From Histomonas meleagridis (taxonomy: Eukaryota > Parabasalia > Tritrichomonadida > Dientamoebidae), in contig WSYJ01000186.1 of assembly GCA_020186115.1 (NCBI GenBank), positions 434,001 to 498,000 on the forward strand: DNA of 64,000 nucleotides, read 5' to 3'. The number at the start of each line of letters is the position of its first letter. Position 1 is the first letter of the stretch. The position numbers and the translations under genes are program-made. The notes under the pieces were generated by a model. The model had not been told where the DNA came from, ran no database searches, and saw only the letters and a program-made list of their open reading frames with translations. Shown here in pieces: positions 19,922-29,827 of this stretch.

Positions 19922-20105
19922 TTTTGTAACGTTTTTTTATGTGAATATTTTTCACTAATACTGTGAAAATAATTTGAACTGAATTTGATCGGTAAAAATT
20001 TTCACAATTAAGCAAGAAGATGATTTTTTTGATAGTTCTCTATTTTTAATATTACTAAGATTATTATTAGTATCATATTTAATAATATTTTTGTATAGTT
20101 GTATT

Positions 20106-20732
20106 TCATCTTGTTGCAAAAGCAGGAAACAAATCTATTTTCTTTGATTCATTCGTTGTTTTTGGTTTGCGTGGATCATCAACAACAACTGAATGATAAC
20201 TTTCGGCAGGGGTATTTTCTATGTATTGTGTCTGTTTTTGGATTTTGTCAGGTTTTTTGACAATTTTTGTATCCAAATCTTGTTCGATTACATTGACCTT
20301 GGGATTAATATCGTATGGTTTGGAAAGAGGATAATCCCTTATTAGTTTTTGGAGCTTTAGTCTGGTCTTTTTAAATATATTGAGCCATAATTCATCTTTT
20401 GTCCGAGGATAATTTTCTACCTTTTTTTTAAACCAATTAGATAACTCAAGGGCCATTGCATAATGAGGTGATTTTTCATTAAATAAAATTAGTGCATTTT
20501 CCCAAACCAAATTTACATCGTATTCCCATTCTCTCATGCTTGAATATTTTTTGTTTTTTATTTTTTCGATTATTGTTTCGAGATCTATTGGGTATTTTAA
20601 AATATCGTAAATATTTCTACCAGATTCAGGAGGCATAAGATTTTGTAATGAGCAAAATGGTGCAGATATTGGTATGTCCTTGATTTTTTTCATTATGTTT
20701 AGACACCATTCTTGCTGAAATTCAGTGAGCAT
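20106..20732 (-). CDS. bromodomain protein
   Basis: 208 residues. One bromodomain (about 1-110) with FQQEWCLNIMKKIKDI, the PI-D motif (KYPIDLETIIEKIKNKKY), and WENALILFNEKSPHYAMA, in which FNEKS keeps the acetyl-lysine-binding Asn. The rest (about 110-208) is basic and mostly disordered, without an ET domain. It should read acetylated histones. Short single-bromodomain proteins of this kind are known in protists. The ATG follows AATCAATG and, further up, AACCGTTAATCAAGG, so initiator and Myb-like core are both present. Confidence 0.9.
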   Translation of the reverse strand: MLTEFQQEWCLNIMKKIKDIPISAPFCSLQNLMPPESGRNIYDILKYPIDLETIIEKIKNKKYSSMREWEYDVNLVWENALILFNEKSPHYAMALELSNWFKKKVENYPRTKDELWLNIFKKTRLKLQKLIRDYPLSKPYDINPKVNVIEQDLDTKIVKKPDKIQKQTQYIENTPAESYHSVVVDDPRKPKTTNESKKIDLFPAFATR

Positions 20733-20831
20733 TGATTCTTTCCTTGATTAACGGTTATTCATTTAACGTTCTACCCAAAATTCAATTTGCATAACGTCTT
20801 CTGCTTCAAAAAATTGACACCATTGCTTCAT
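20733..20831. promoter_or_regulatory. 99-bp divergent promoter with AACGGT motif
   Basis: Between the bromodomain gene (minus, ATG 20732) and the nucleotide-sugar transporter (plus, ATG 20832). AACGGT is at 20750-20755. Initiators are TCAATG on the minus side and GCTTCATATG on the plus side. Confidence 0.55.
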
Positions 20832-21920
20832 ATGACCAAAGACAATGTTGTTCCTCTTGAAACCAAGCAACTCGTAAGAAAGCAACAGCTTCAGTCATTT
20901 TTAGCTGTATCATTTTACATGTCAGTGTCAATTGCTCTTGTGTTTTTAAACAAAACGATAATGAGTAATAGCAAAGAAAAAGCTGGTGCTTTTTTCGTAT
21001 CATGGTATCAATTTATTGTTGCTTATGTTTTAATTCTAATCATTACCACTTTGTGTCCAAATGTTCCCTTATTAAATCTTTTCCCTCCTCTTCATTATCA
21101 AAAAGAAATATTTATCAAAGTCATTCCAGTCAGTATTTCATACCTTTTAATGATTGGTTTTAATAACAAGTGCCTTGAATTTGTTTCGGTTTCAGGTTAT
21201 CAAATTGTTCGATCACTTACAATTATTTTCAGTATTATTTTGACATACATTTTCCAGAAGCAAACCACTTCATTCCGTGCCACCCTTGCTTGTTTAGGTG
21301 TTATTATTGGGTTCTGCATGGGTGTCAAAGGAGATTTAAATCTTACACTCAAAGGTTGTATTTATGGTATTTCATCATCATTCTTTGTAGCCTTATACTC
21401 CATTATGGTCAAACGCGTTATGGGTCTTCTTGACAATAATGAATATCTTCTCATCGAATACAACACACCACTTGCCATTATTATGCTAACACCTGTAGTA
21501 TGGTATAATGGTGAATTTAATGTCCTTAAAGAGAGGCGATCTTTGAATTTTTGGGGCATGCAAACACTTGCTGGTGTTGTTGGGTTTATCATTAATATTG
21601 CGATTTTCTTAAACATTAAATACACGACACCACTTACACATAACTTAAGTGGTACGGTTAAGGCTTGCATACAAACATTACTCGCGTTCGTATTTTTCCC
21701 GAAACAAGAAAGCATGACAACGCAAAAGTTCATCGGAACTGTTTTAGTTATTGGCTTCTCAGCTTATTACACGTTTGTAAGAAAGGCTGAAATGAAACAA
21801 AAAATAGAACAAGAGCATATAAAGAAAATGGAAGAAAATGATCAAACAGCATTGCTTGGACAAGATGAAGAAAAAGATGAAGAAGAGGAAGAAGATGGCA
21901 ACGAGAAGCCACTTCTGTAA
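20832..21920 (+). CDS. nucleotide-sugar transporter, GDP-fucose type (SLC35C1-like)
   Basis: 362 residues with about ten membrane segments. Several blocks parallel SLC35C1: FNNKCLEFVSVSGYQIVRSL, FQKQTTSFRATLACLGVIIG, NFWGMQTLAGVVGF and YTTPLTHNLSGTVKACIQT. These carry GDP-fucose into the Golgi for glycan synthesis; the substrate here is inferred. The C-terminus is an acidic tail. ATG 20832 follows TTCATATG directly; the upstream extension begins at a TTG (20787) and is rejected. The stop is TGTAAATAAACG, another stop/poly(A) overlap. Confidence 0.85.
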   Translation: MTKDNVVPLETKQLVRKQQLQSFLAVSFYMSVSIALVFLNKTIMSNSKEKAGAFFVSWYQFIVAYVLILIITTLCPNVPLLNLFPPLHYQKEIFIKVIPVSISYLLMIGFNNKCLEFVSVSGYQIVRSLTIIFSIILTYIFQKQTTSFRATLACLGVIIGFCMGVKGDLNLTLKGCIYGISSSFFVALYSIMVKRVMGLLDNNEYLLIEYNTPLAIIMLTPVVWYNGEFNVLKERRSLNFWGMQTLAGVVGFIINIAIFLNIKYTTPLTHNLSGTVKACIQTLLAFVFFPKQESMTTQKFIGTVLVIGFSAYYTFVRKAEMKQKIEQEHIKKMEENDQTALLGQDEEKDEEEEEDGNEKPLL

Positions 21921-22166
21921 ATAAACGTAATTTGCACAAATGTGAATTCAATAAATCAAAATTTTGATATTACACTTTGTAATTAAACTCTTTTGCAATG
22001 AAATTCATTAAAATGTCTTTCAAAATATTAAACATAATCAAATCTGCAGATTATCCCAATGTGAAAATTTTTGATCAAATTAATATATTCGTAAAATAAA
22101 AAGTTGTTAAGTTGGTTCATACTGTGAAATAAATGAGAAAATAAGTTTAAATTTATTAAAAAGGTT

Positions 22167-22538
22167 TTAGGCCAACCCAAGTAATGCAGAAACACGTTTG
22201 AAGACTGTGTCATCTTCGGGTTTGTATGGATGATCTTTACTTGGGATTTCAAGAATGGATGGAAGTGGTTTATCATATCTTTCAATTAATGGTCTAATAT
22301 CATTGGCAATGTGTTGATTTATGAGAAGAATGGCAACATCATCACGTTCGGTAAAGGTGTTGAAAGCTTTTTCGATTTCTTCAAGCTGAGTTTTAGGACG
22401 AACGACAAGGAAATTTGAAGTTCCATCTTGTTCCATTTGACCAATTCCTGTCAATAGAAATCCGGTTACTGTATCTTCGTCACCAATCATAGCTATGTAA
22501 TATCCAGTTTCATTTGGGTGAATATGTCTAAAACTCAT
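22167..22538 (-). CDS. V-type ATPase subunit F
   Basis: 123 residues, the usual length of Vma7/ATP6V1F. Family blocks are visible: AMIGDEDTVTGFLLTGIGQ, FTERDDVAILLINQHIAND, and the C-terminal PSILEIPSKDHPY. It is part of the V1 central stalk and couples ATP hydrolysis to proton pumping into acidic compartments. The ATG follows TTTCAAATG. The stop is TAAAACC. A 258-base frame that overlaps the 3' end on the same strand is a shadow. Confidence 0.95.
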   Translation of the reverse strand: MSFRHIHPNETGYYIAMIGDEDTVTGFLLTGIGQMEQDGTSNFLVVRPKTQLEEIEKAFNTFTERDDVAILLINQHIANDIRPLIERYDKPLPSILEIPSKDHPYKPEDDTVFKRVSALLGLA

Positions 22539-23324
22539 TTGAAATTAAGAATGAAATCAAACAAAGCTGCTGAAATTGATCATTTGTTAACGGCTGCTGA
22601 ACATTTTGTCTTTTTTGAAAAATTCAGAAATTTTAATGTCATGAAAATTTTATACTCAATAAATCATTGAAAACTTTACTTGACATTATGGTGTTGTTTT
22701 TCTTCAATTTATTCTTGTAAGTCAATTAATGGAATTGCTTGGTAACAATATGAAGATTTAAAAGCTTATTCCCAAATTTATATTGTGTATCGATAATTAG
22801 AGTAAATAAAAATGGGTTTTAGTCAATTCAACATTATGCTTATAAATTTAAATGTTTATTTAAACTTTGTTTTTGAAAAATATTTAGAATTAGCAAAGTT
22901 AAAAAATAAGATGTATAGGGAAAATTATCTAAGATATGTTAATATATTGTCTGATTGTATTTAATAAAATCTGGATATTGAAATTAAGAGCATAACGCCA
23001 CATAAATTTTATTGGCGATACATTGTAATTGTTCGGATATAGAATCTCATATTGCAAAGGTAAATTTTGATATCAATTGGAAATTAAAACATTAAAAACA
23101 AAATATACCTCAAAATCCTCCTTCTACCCGGAGACATCCTAATGCACATAAGTGAAGATTAATCAAAAACGTGGGAAACAAATAACCTTCGCGAGAACGT
23201 AATTTGCAGATTGTGAATCGCTCAACTTTTGAATACTATTGAATGAGTGCTCTGAAAAATAACCCGTTATTTATAAATTGAATGGTTTGGCTGAATCCTT
23301 AAAAATCGAAAAAGAAAATCACAA
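22539..23324. other. intergenic, divergent promoters
   Basis: 785 A/T-rich bases. TTAACGGCTGCTG at 22587-22599 is a near match to the Myb-like motif, about 50 bases from the V-ATPase start. AATCACAAATG precedes the kinase. No gene or repeat recognised between them. Confidence 0.5.
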
Positions 23325-24416
23325 ATGGGTACCTGCTCCTCATCAACAGCTAAGGTGAGAAAGTCAGGAGATAAATCAGAGACAGAAAAAACAGAATTGG
23401 AACTCCAACAAGACACAGAACTTATCACTTCCGAATTTTCAATTGCCAATGAGCAAGTGTTTAATTCTATAAACTCTACAGATTCCGGTGGAATTTCAGC
23501 GGTGCCTTCTTTTTTTAATCCGGAAATCAAGCCAACAATTTTCGAATATGAATTTATTCGACATGTTGGTCATGGAGCCACTAGCGATGTTTTCCTGGTC
23601 AAAAACACAGAAACAGGTGAGTTTTATGCAGCCAAAGTTTATGACAGAGGTTATTTATTCCGGACTTCAATAGGAGACGCAGAACAACCAATACAGAAAC
23701 TCCTTCGTGAGGCACAGATCATGTCTTCTGTCCAACATGAGAATTGTCTTTCATTGATTGAAATTCTCGAGGACGATGTAACCAATTCTATTACATTAAT
23801 AATTCCATTTGCAGATGCTGGATCTCTTTCAAAGTATTCATATAAAGCAGATCCCCTCCCCGAGGACGCTGCTAAGTCAATTTTCTACCAGATTGCATCA
23901 GGTCTCCAACGACTTCATTCCATGAATATAATTCATCGCGACTTGAAACCAGATAACATTCTAAAGTTCTCAGATGGTCATGTTGCGATTGCAGACTTCT
24001 CTGTATCTATTGTTCTCGAAGATGAAAATGAGTTACTTGAAGATACAGACGGAACCCCGGCTTTTTATTCTCCAGAAGAGTGTCTTGGAGGTCCATATCT
24101 CGGCAAACCTACTGATGTATGGGCTTACGGGATGATATTGTATGTGATGATTTATGGAAAATTACCATTTTTCGACCTTGACGACGAGAACATATTTTTC
24201 TCACAGTTCTTCGAAATTTCACAGAGAATAATTAACGACGAATTCACATACCCACAGACAACTCCTATTTCAGCAGAATTAAGAGATTTATTTTCTCATG
24301 TGCTCGACAAAGACCCTAAAACAAGGTACACAATCGAACAAGTTTTGGCTCATCAATGGTTCGATGATGTTCGAGTGGTCAAAGATAATAGTATTAGTGT
24401 TGGTGATTGTAAATAA
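23325..24416 (+). CDS. Ser/Thr protein kinase, CaMKK-like, probably myristoylated
   Basis: 363 residues. The N-terminus MGTCSSST offers Gly2 for N-myristoylation and Cys4 for palmitoylation, which suggests membrane attachment. The kinase domain (about 73-345) shows HVGHGATSDVFLVK, AAKVYD (VAIK Lys), HRDLKPDNIL, and the CaMKK-like activation segment ending GTPAFYSPEECLGG. The DFG motif reads DFS (IADFSVS), an unusual change at the Gly; other catalytic residues are intact. After the domain little is left, so no calmodulin-binding tail is obvious. Initiator TCACAAATG; stop TAAATAAAATG. Confidence 0.88.
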   Translation: MGTCSSSTAKVRKSGDKSETEKTELELQQDTELITSEFSIANEQVFNSINSTDSGGISAVPSFFNPEIKPTIFEYEFIRHVGHGATSDVFLVKNTETGEFYAAKVYDRGYLFRTSIGDAEQPIQKLLREAQIMSSVQHENCLSLIEILEDDVTNSITLIIPFADAGSLSKYSYKADPLPEDAAKSIFYQIASGLQRLHSMNIIHRDLKPDNILKFSDGHVAIADFSVSIVLEDENELLEDTDGTPAFYSPEECLGGPYLGKPTDVWAYGMILYVMIYGKLPFFDLDDENIFFSQFFEISQRIINDEFTYPQTTPISAELRDLFSHVLDKDPKTRYTIEQVLAHQWFDDVRVVKDNSISVGDCK

Positions 24417-25480
24417 AATGTTTTTTTTGCGAATAATATTTTCATAATAGAAACCGTTAATTGCTTTTTCAATACAACTTTTTGAAAGAATTTGTGATGA
24501 AAAGTTTACAGTCAAAATTGATGAGTCACTTTTGATTCAGATTTGGGTTGCGAGACCTCATAGAAAATATTGAATGAAAAATGGAGCTTTTTGGACTTTC
24601 CTGCACACATGCTTTCACTTTTGTATGCAATTGAATGCATGCTGTCAGTATGGGATAGCTTTGATATCAAAGCAAAAAATATTTTTTCACTTGCTTTAAG
24701 ATAGTGTATATTCATCTTAATTTTAAATTCTTGTTTTGGAATTTACGAAAACTATTTCATACATTTCTTACATATGCAATTTCTATACAGCATTCTAAAA
24801 TTGTTGAACTTCTTCAAAATCATATAAATATTAATAAATAAAACTGTATTAATTCATGATGAATTATTCATCTTTCTAATTGACTTCTCCAGAGAATTTT
24901 TCATTACTTTAGAAGAATTTATTAATTTTTAATTTTTCAGAATTAGAGTTATTGTTTCTCGTTTGTTTTTTGATTCAATTAAAGAATCAAAATTCAAAAA
25001 ACATGTATGTTATAAGCTTGTTTTAATAACGCTGGATAATAATAAGTAAAATTAATCATTTTCACATTACACTTCAAATATATTAAAATGAATAATTCAA
25101 TGAATAAGCAAGCTAAAGAAAGTATATTCTATATTGATCATTGTATTCTATGTATTCACATATTCATAAAAAATGTTTATAATACGCATCAGTATAACCA
25201 TCTTCAACTTCATTTTATCTGATTAAAGAATAAAAATATATAAAACAAAAATAGCATCACCATATTTATCAATATAATTCTAAATTATCAACTATTTCTT
25301 TAACACATATCATAATTTGCTTTCCATGTATAGTATACATAATCAATGTCAATCAAATTTCGGCAAAATTTCATTAAAACATTAATACACAATACTCTTT
25401 ATTTTGGAATTATTATGAATATTTACATATATATAAACATAAATTAAACAAAAAACTATTTACTATATCTCTATTTATAA
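24417..25480. other. 1.06-kb A/T-rich gene-free stretch
   Basis: Between two convergent genes. AACCGTTAATTG at 24452-24463 is a Myb-like core without a credible start nearby. A 67-codon ATG frame on the minus strand (24512-24715) has biased, non-globular composition and no initiator, so I do not call it. Nothing else supportable. Confidence 0.5.
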
Positions 25481-26983
25481 TTAAAGATAAACAAAATTCT
25501 GTTCTTCGAAATCTTTAGCGAACGGATCCTCTTTAATATCTTTCATTTCATAAACTCCATTAACTTCGTTTGTCTCATTCCAATCATTTACATTCACTTC
25601 CTGTGCCATTTCTTCTCTACATGACGAAGATGTTATTCTGTTTTTCATATATCGATTTATCAACACCAGTGCCACAACAATAATCACAACAACAATAACA
25701 ACAGCAGCTACAATTGCAATTATTATTCCAATTCCGATTTCCTTTTTAGTTTCGACTTCTTTTTGTTCCCCATATGAAAAGAAAAATGAAAAATATGAAA
25801 CGTAACGAACAATTGTATATTGGTAATAAATGAATTCCGTCATTAAATGTGTATAACTTGAATCAAATAGGAAAAGTGTATATGAATATATGATTGAAGA
25901 AAATGTAATTGATAATGTTTGTATCATTGTTTGCGAATTAGAAATTGTTAATAATGAATTATATGTTTCTATTTGTTGATGTTCATTTGTTTTTGTTAGT
26001 GGAACAATTGTTGTTAATGTCGATGATATTATATTACTAATTTCAATATTCGTTAATGTTATTGTGTTTATTAATGTAATCGTTTCCTTGATAGTGTTCG
26101 ACAAAACATATGTTAAAGATCTTTGCATCATTATAGTTTCATCAAATAATGATACATATGTATTGATTGGCGTAAGTAATGGTGATAAAGTCATGGAATT
26201 CGTTTCGGTGAATGATTGTGTTGGTATTTGTGTTATTGATGGAATATATGATATGGAATCTGTTGTTGTGTCTGTTTCAATTGATGTTTGAGATGGAATA
26301 TATGTATAGGACGTGACAAAAGATTGTTCAGTGTAATGTAATATCGATTGTACACTGGTTGTAACAAGAGTACTTAAACCAAAAAGTTGCCCATAAGTCA
26401 GGATAAAAAATGTTGAGCTGCATGTTATCGAGTATGACATTGTTTTTGTGCTTTTCTCTATATGTGTCTGAGATTTGGTAGCAGAATTAGATAATGTATT
26501 TGATGACGTTAGAGCAGATGTTGAAACTTGAACCAACGAAGGAGATGAAGTGTCTGAAGTAAGAAACGATGTGCCATAGGATTGAGACATTGTATTAGAT
26601 AAAGTAAGAGATGGAGAAAGCGTAGAAGAATTACTTGGTATATCAAAATATGAGAATGTATGCTTGCTCGAATATGAAAAAGATGGTGATAATGTATATG
26701 AAGTTACATTTATTTCTGTATATGTATTTGTGATTATGTAACTTCGTGACAATTCATTGATTTTCTTGTTTCCTTTTGCAAAAACTAAATTTCCTGAATT
26801 CAACTTCAAAGAAGGCGATGGTGATATAATTGAATCTGATTCTCTTCCTAATTGAGATATTTTTTTGGTATAATCATATGGATTCGAGGACTTGCGATAT
26901 ATGATATTATGATTTTTTCGTTTTACATCTCCTTCGACGGTGCTTACATGATAAAAGAACTCAACTATAATAAGAACATGCAT
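25481..26983 (-). CDS. Ser/Thr-rich type I surface protein, adhesin-like
   Basis: 500 residues from ATG 26983, which opens a signal-peptide-like segment (MHVLIIVEFFYHVSTVEG). The frame continues upstream only to a TTG and is rejected there. The ectodomain (about 20-410) is very rich in Ser, Thr and Ile with short degenerate repeats such as SPSLTLSNTMSQS and TSSPSLVQVS. One strong transmembrane helix (about 413-441, GIIIAIVAAVVIVVVIIVV) leads to a 58-residue tail with acidic clusters and DPF, NFVYL ending, which look like endocytic or sorting signals. The plan, long glycosylatable ectodomain plus TM plus short tail, is common among trichomonad surface proteins. Family not identified. Confidence 0.75.
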   Translation of the reverse strand: MHVLIIVEFFYHVSTVEGDVKRKNHNIIYRKSSNPYDYTKKISQLGRESDSIISPSPSLKLNSGNLVFAKGNKKINELSRSYIITNTYTEINVTSYTLSPSFSYSSKHTFSYFDIPSNSSTLSPSLTLSNTMSQSYGTSFLTSDTSSPSLVQVSTSALTSSNTLSNSATKSQTHIEKSTKTMSYSITCSSTFFILTYGQLFGLSTLVTTSVQSILHYTEQSFVTSYTYIPSQTSIETDTTTDSISYIPSITQIPTQSFTETNSMTLSPLLTPINTYVSLFDETIMMQRSLTYVLSNTIKETITLINTITLTNIEISNIISSTLTTIVPLTKTNEHQQIETYNSLLTISNSQTMIQTLSITFSSIIYSYTLFLFDSSYTHLMTEFIYYQYTIVRYVSYFSFFFSYGEQKEVETKKEIGIGIIIAIVAAVVIVVVIIVVALVLINRYMKNRITSSSCREEMAQEVNVNDWNETNEVNGVYEMKDIKEDPFAKDFEEQNFVYL

Positions 26984-27034
26984 AAACCTATCTAAGCTTT
27001 TTTGTGAAACTGTAAAATCAATTTGTTGGTCCAA

Positions 27035-27734
27035 CCAATGAATTGCTGTTTATTGAATTTGGTTGAAAAGTTCAATGTCTTTTGTGTTCATTACGATCAT
27101 TTTTGACAAAGTTTCTTTGATTTTTTGTGCCAAACCAATGTTTAATTTGAATGCATAACTTTTGGTTACATTTTAACCGCATGGTCTTAACGGTTCAATT
27201 CAATTAATATTCCGGAATTTCTTGACAAAAATGATCGTCCAGCATTCAAAAAAGTATTCAAAAAACTCTTTGAAGTTTTTGCTGATTTTTTGAACGTGAT
27301 TAAACATCGACTCATGTTAATGCAAAATCTGTTTGATATGACATTTGTGTTTCATTATGTACTGTGGTAAATAGAAACGATACGCCCCAAAATGGTCATT
27401 TTTTCTAAACCTTCCATAACACAATAATTTGAAGCAATTCCTTTGGTTCCATGCACCGTTTTTGATATCAACTTCAATTTAGAAGCATACGTTGAACAAT
27501 TTTTGCATAAAACAATTATGTTATATCAATCTTCAGGGGTTTTACACAAAACAAACAAGCACAAAATAACATGTTACCTAAATCATAAAAACAAAAATAA
27601 GAGCTCTCAACTTACAAACCATCAAAATATTACCCGTAATCCACGTACATAAATTTGTTGATTTTATGATACTTTAGAGTGGAATGCTCTACTTGCACAA
27701 TTCTAATACACAAATCAAACATTAAAAAAATTTA
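27035..27734. other. intergenic with a Myb-like motif and an ATG-less open stretch
   Basis: AACGGT at 27189-27194 is followed by TTCAATTCAATTAAT, promoter-like on the plus strand. From 27191 a frame stays open for 59 codons to TAA 27368-27370, with protein-like composition (FKKVFKKLFEVFADFL) but no early ATG. A 13-base near-palindromic pair, CGATCATTTTTG near 27092 and its complement near 27227, flanks the motif. It may be a gene relic or a noncoding transcript. Confidence 0.35.
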
Positions 27735-28736
27735 TTAATTATCAGTTTCCAATTGAGCAGCAACAGCGATTGGATTTTTACATTGTTTTTGAGCCTTCTC
27801 CTTTAGTGCTTCGAAATCATTTCCCCAATTTAATTTTGTAACAACATTCATAATTGACTCTTGGCAATCACCTCCAATGAAGAAATCAGATCCATTTCCG
27901 TAATCGAAAACGCCGGAATAATCAGCGTAAAACAGAGTTATAGCTGATCTTATCCAATTTCCAATAGTTCCGAAGAATCCGCTTTTTCCTCGGACAGGAT
28001 CCATGTTAATTACATATCGCGGGACTTTGGCTTTGACTTTATTAACTAAGCCGGCAAACGGATACACTTGAAGAGCAGTTCCAGCGACGATTAATAGGTC
28101 ACATTGTTCGAAATCATCTCGAAGGTGATCATAAAAAATTTCTGGAAGATCTTCTCCAAAAAATGTAACATCTGGTTTGACGTGATTCTTGCCGCAGTTT
28201 GGACAGATGGGAACAACAGTTTCCTCAATTTGGCCTTCTAAATTTTCTCGATTTGGTGCAACTTGTCGAAGACATTCAGCAAAAGGAACTTCGGCATGGC
28301 AGTCTTGACAATGTGCTGTTGTTAGTGAGCCGTGGCATTGAATAACTTTTTCTGGTGGAAGACCTGCTTGGATTTCTAGGCTATCAACATTCTGTGTATA
28401 ATTGCGGAGAAGAATACCTTTTTCGTTGAGAAGAGAGATGAAATAATGCATGTTTGTTGGTAAAGGCCAATCATCTCTAGGCCAAAGTTTATTAAAAATC
28501 CACCAGAAAGGTTTTGGATTATCCATAAAAACATCTATGTCAAAAACAAAAGTTGGACTTCTAAATTTCAAATGTGTCATCTCTTTAATTGATGCATATA
28601 AACCTATCTTTGGTGATCTAAAATCAGGAATTCCTGCAGCAGTGGAAATGCCAGCACCTGTCATTACTATAACATTTCGAAATTGCCCTGATTGAATTTT
28701 ATTTACTAAATTTTCGATTGCTTCTTGTGATTCCAT
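27735..28736 (-). CDS. class I sirtuin, SIRT2-like NAD-dependent deacylase
   Basis: 333 residues from ATG 28736. The Rossmann motif GAGISTAAGIPDFRSP, the NAD-binding TQNVDSLE, and the catalytic His in QCHGSL are present. The Zn knuckle is CQDC and CPNC, and VKPDVTFFGEDLP and GTALQVYPFAGL are intact. The C-terminal DYSGVFDYGNGSDFFIGGDC resembles the SIRT2 tail. It removes acyl groups from lysines of tubulin or histones. The start is chosen because a longer extension (to 28943) would overlap the divergent ARL2BP-like gene. A bidirectional promoter lies between 28737 and 28857. Confidence 0.94.
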   Translation of the reverse strand: MESQEAIENLVNKIQSGQFRNVIVMTGAGISTAAGIPDFRSPKIGLYASIKEMTHLKFRSPTFVFDIDVFMDNPKPFWWIFNKLWPRDDWPLPTNMHYFISLLNEKGILLRNYTQNVDSLEIQAGLPPEKVIQCHGSLTTAHCQDCHAEVPFAECLRQVAPNRENLEGQIEETVVPICPNCGKNHVKPDVTFFGEDLPEIFYDHLRDDFEQCDLLIVAGTALQVYPFAGLVNKVKAKVPRYVINMDPVRGKSGFFGTIGNWIRSAITLFYADYSGVFDYGNGSDFFIGGDCQESIMNVVTKLNWGNDFEALKEKAQKQCKNPIAVAAQLETDN

Positions 28737-28857
28737 TTTTTTATTTGGCAAAAAATTTTGATTGACACTTTTCAATTTTATGATATGGAAATACGTTAAA
28801 ATATTAAAACTTTTTGAGAGCACAAATAACCGTACAAACTGCTTCAACTCAGAGCTT
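28737..28857. promoter_or_regulatory. 121-bp divergent promoter (sirtuin / ARL2BP-like)
   Basis: Start codons at 28736 (minus) and 28858 (plus). The plus side has TCAACTCAGAGCTTATG. The minus side has TCAAAATTTTTTGCC about 25 bases before its ATG. Confidence 0.45.
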
Positions 28858-29298
28858 ATGAGCGAAGAATTTGTAGACGAAATTATTTGTGAAGATAATA
28901 ATAGCAAAAAGGAACTATCAAGAGTTGATAAAATTATTAACATACTCGAAGAAACTCTGCAAACAGAAGATTTTATTCAAAGTCAAGATGAATTTATTGA
29001 TAAGAACTGTGATCTATTTGATGAAGAGGGAGATTTGCCTCCACAGTGTATGTCAATTTATAAGCAATTTGCACAATTAGTCGAAGATAAATTACTTTCT
29101 TCAGTTCAAAAAGTTTTTCCTGATTTCCAATTCGAGGAACTTATGCCATGTGTTACAGCCAAAAAAGGAAGTGATTCTTTCGTGCATGCTGAAATTTTTG
29201 ATCTATTGAATGCTCTTCTTGATTTCAATGAATTCCGCTCTTTTATGGCATCTTACAAGAGAGGGAAAGGCGTTAATCTTGAAATCTTGAAAGTGTGA
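28858..29298 (+). CDS. ARL2-binding protein (BART) domain protein
   Basis: 146 residues from ATG 28858 (MSEEFVDEI). The BART fold is recognisable in order: VDKIINILEETLQTEDFIQS, EFIDKNCDLFD, SIYKQFAQLVEDKLL, then AEIFDLLNALLDFNEFRSFM and YKRGKGVNLEI. The length is near that of ARL2BP. It binds GTP-loaded Arl2/Arl3, small GTPases that govern cilia and tubulin folding. The upstream in-frame extension (from 28762) overlaps the sirtuin promoter and lacks an initiator. CFAP36-type BART proteins are the alternative. Confidence 0.85.
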   Translation: MSEEFVDEIICEDNNSKKELSRVDKIINILEETLQTEDFIQSQDEFIDKNCDLFDEEGDLPPQCMSIYKQFAQLVEDKLLSSVQKVFPDFQFEELMPCVTAKKGSDSFVHAEIFDLLNALLDFNEFRSFMASYKRGKGVNLEILKV

Positions 29299-29827
29299 AC
29301 AATTAAACATAAAAGTTCATTTTCTGTAATTTTCAATTTTTTAATATTTCACAAATTATTGTTTGTTTACAAAGGATTGATGACCCTTGTTTCCAAGTCA
29401 TGATACAATAATAAGAGTCGTCTCTAATTAATTGAATATTTCCAAATATTATAATTAAATATCATATGATATTGAATTGTTTGTGATTATTTGAGGTATG
29501 CACTTCCATTTACATTTTTTTAGCGCAAAATATCATGCAGATCAAATTAATTATTCAACAAGTTGAAATCATATGTTCAAATCATACCGAAGGTCGTGGA
29601 GGAATATATAATAAAAGCGCCTCTCAGGTTTTGTTCACGTTTTTAAAGCTAAAATTCTTTTTTCTGCTCCATTTATTGTTACAGAATTTTTCATTTATCG
29701 TTTATCCCAAAGTATACGATTTTGTAAGTTTGATCAAATTAATGAGATAGAAAACGAATTTATTAGTGAACTTAAGTTTTTAAATTATTAAATGATTAAT
29801 AAACAATTTTATTATCTAAATTTAGAT
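29299..29827. other. intergenic, nothing recognised
   Basis: A/T-rich convergent spacer. A 71-codon ATG frame at 29535-29750 has no initiator and poor composition. A GTTCAAATC near 29574 looks like a tRNA T-loop, but no acceptor or anticodon stem can be built around it. Confidence 0.5.

Noticed and set aside
24512-24715. 67-codon minus-strand frame
   Set aside because: No initiator upstream, composition not protein-like, no recognisable family.
27443-27652. 69-codon frame starting with TTG
   Set aside because: No ATG, no initiator, and low-complexity Lys/Asn-rich end.
29535-29750. 71-codon plus-strand frame and a tRNA-like GTTCAAATC
   Set aside because: The frame lacks an initiator, and no cloverleaf can be drawn around the T-loop-like sequence.
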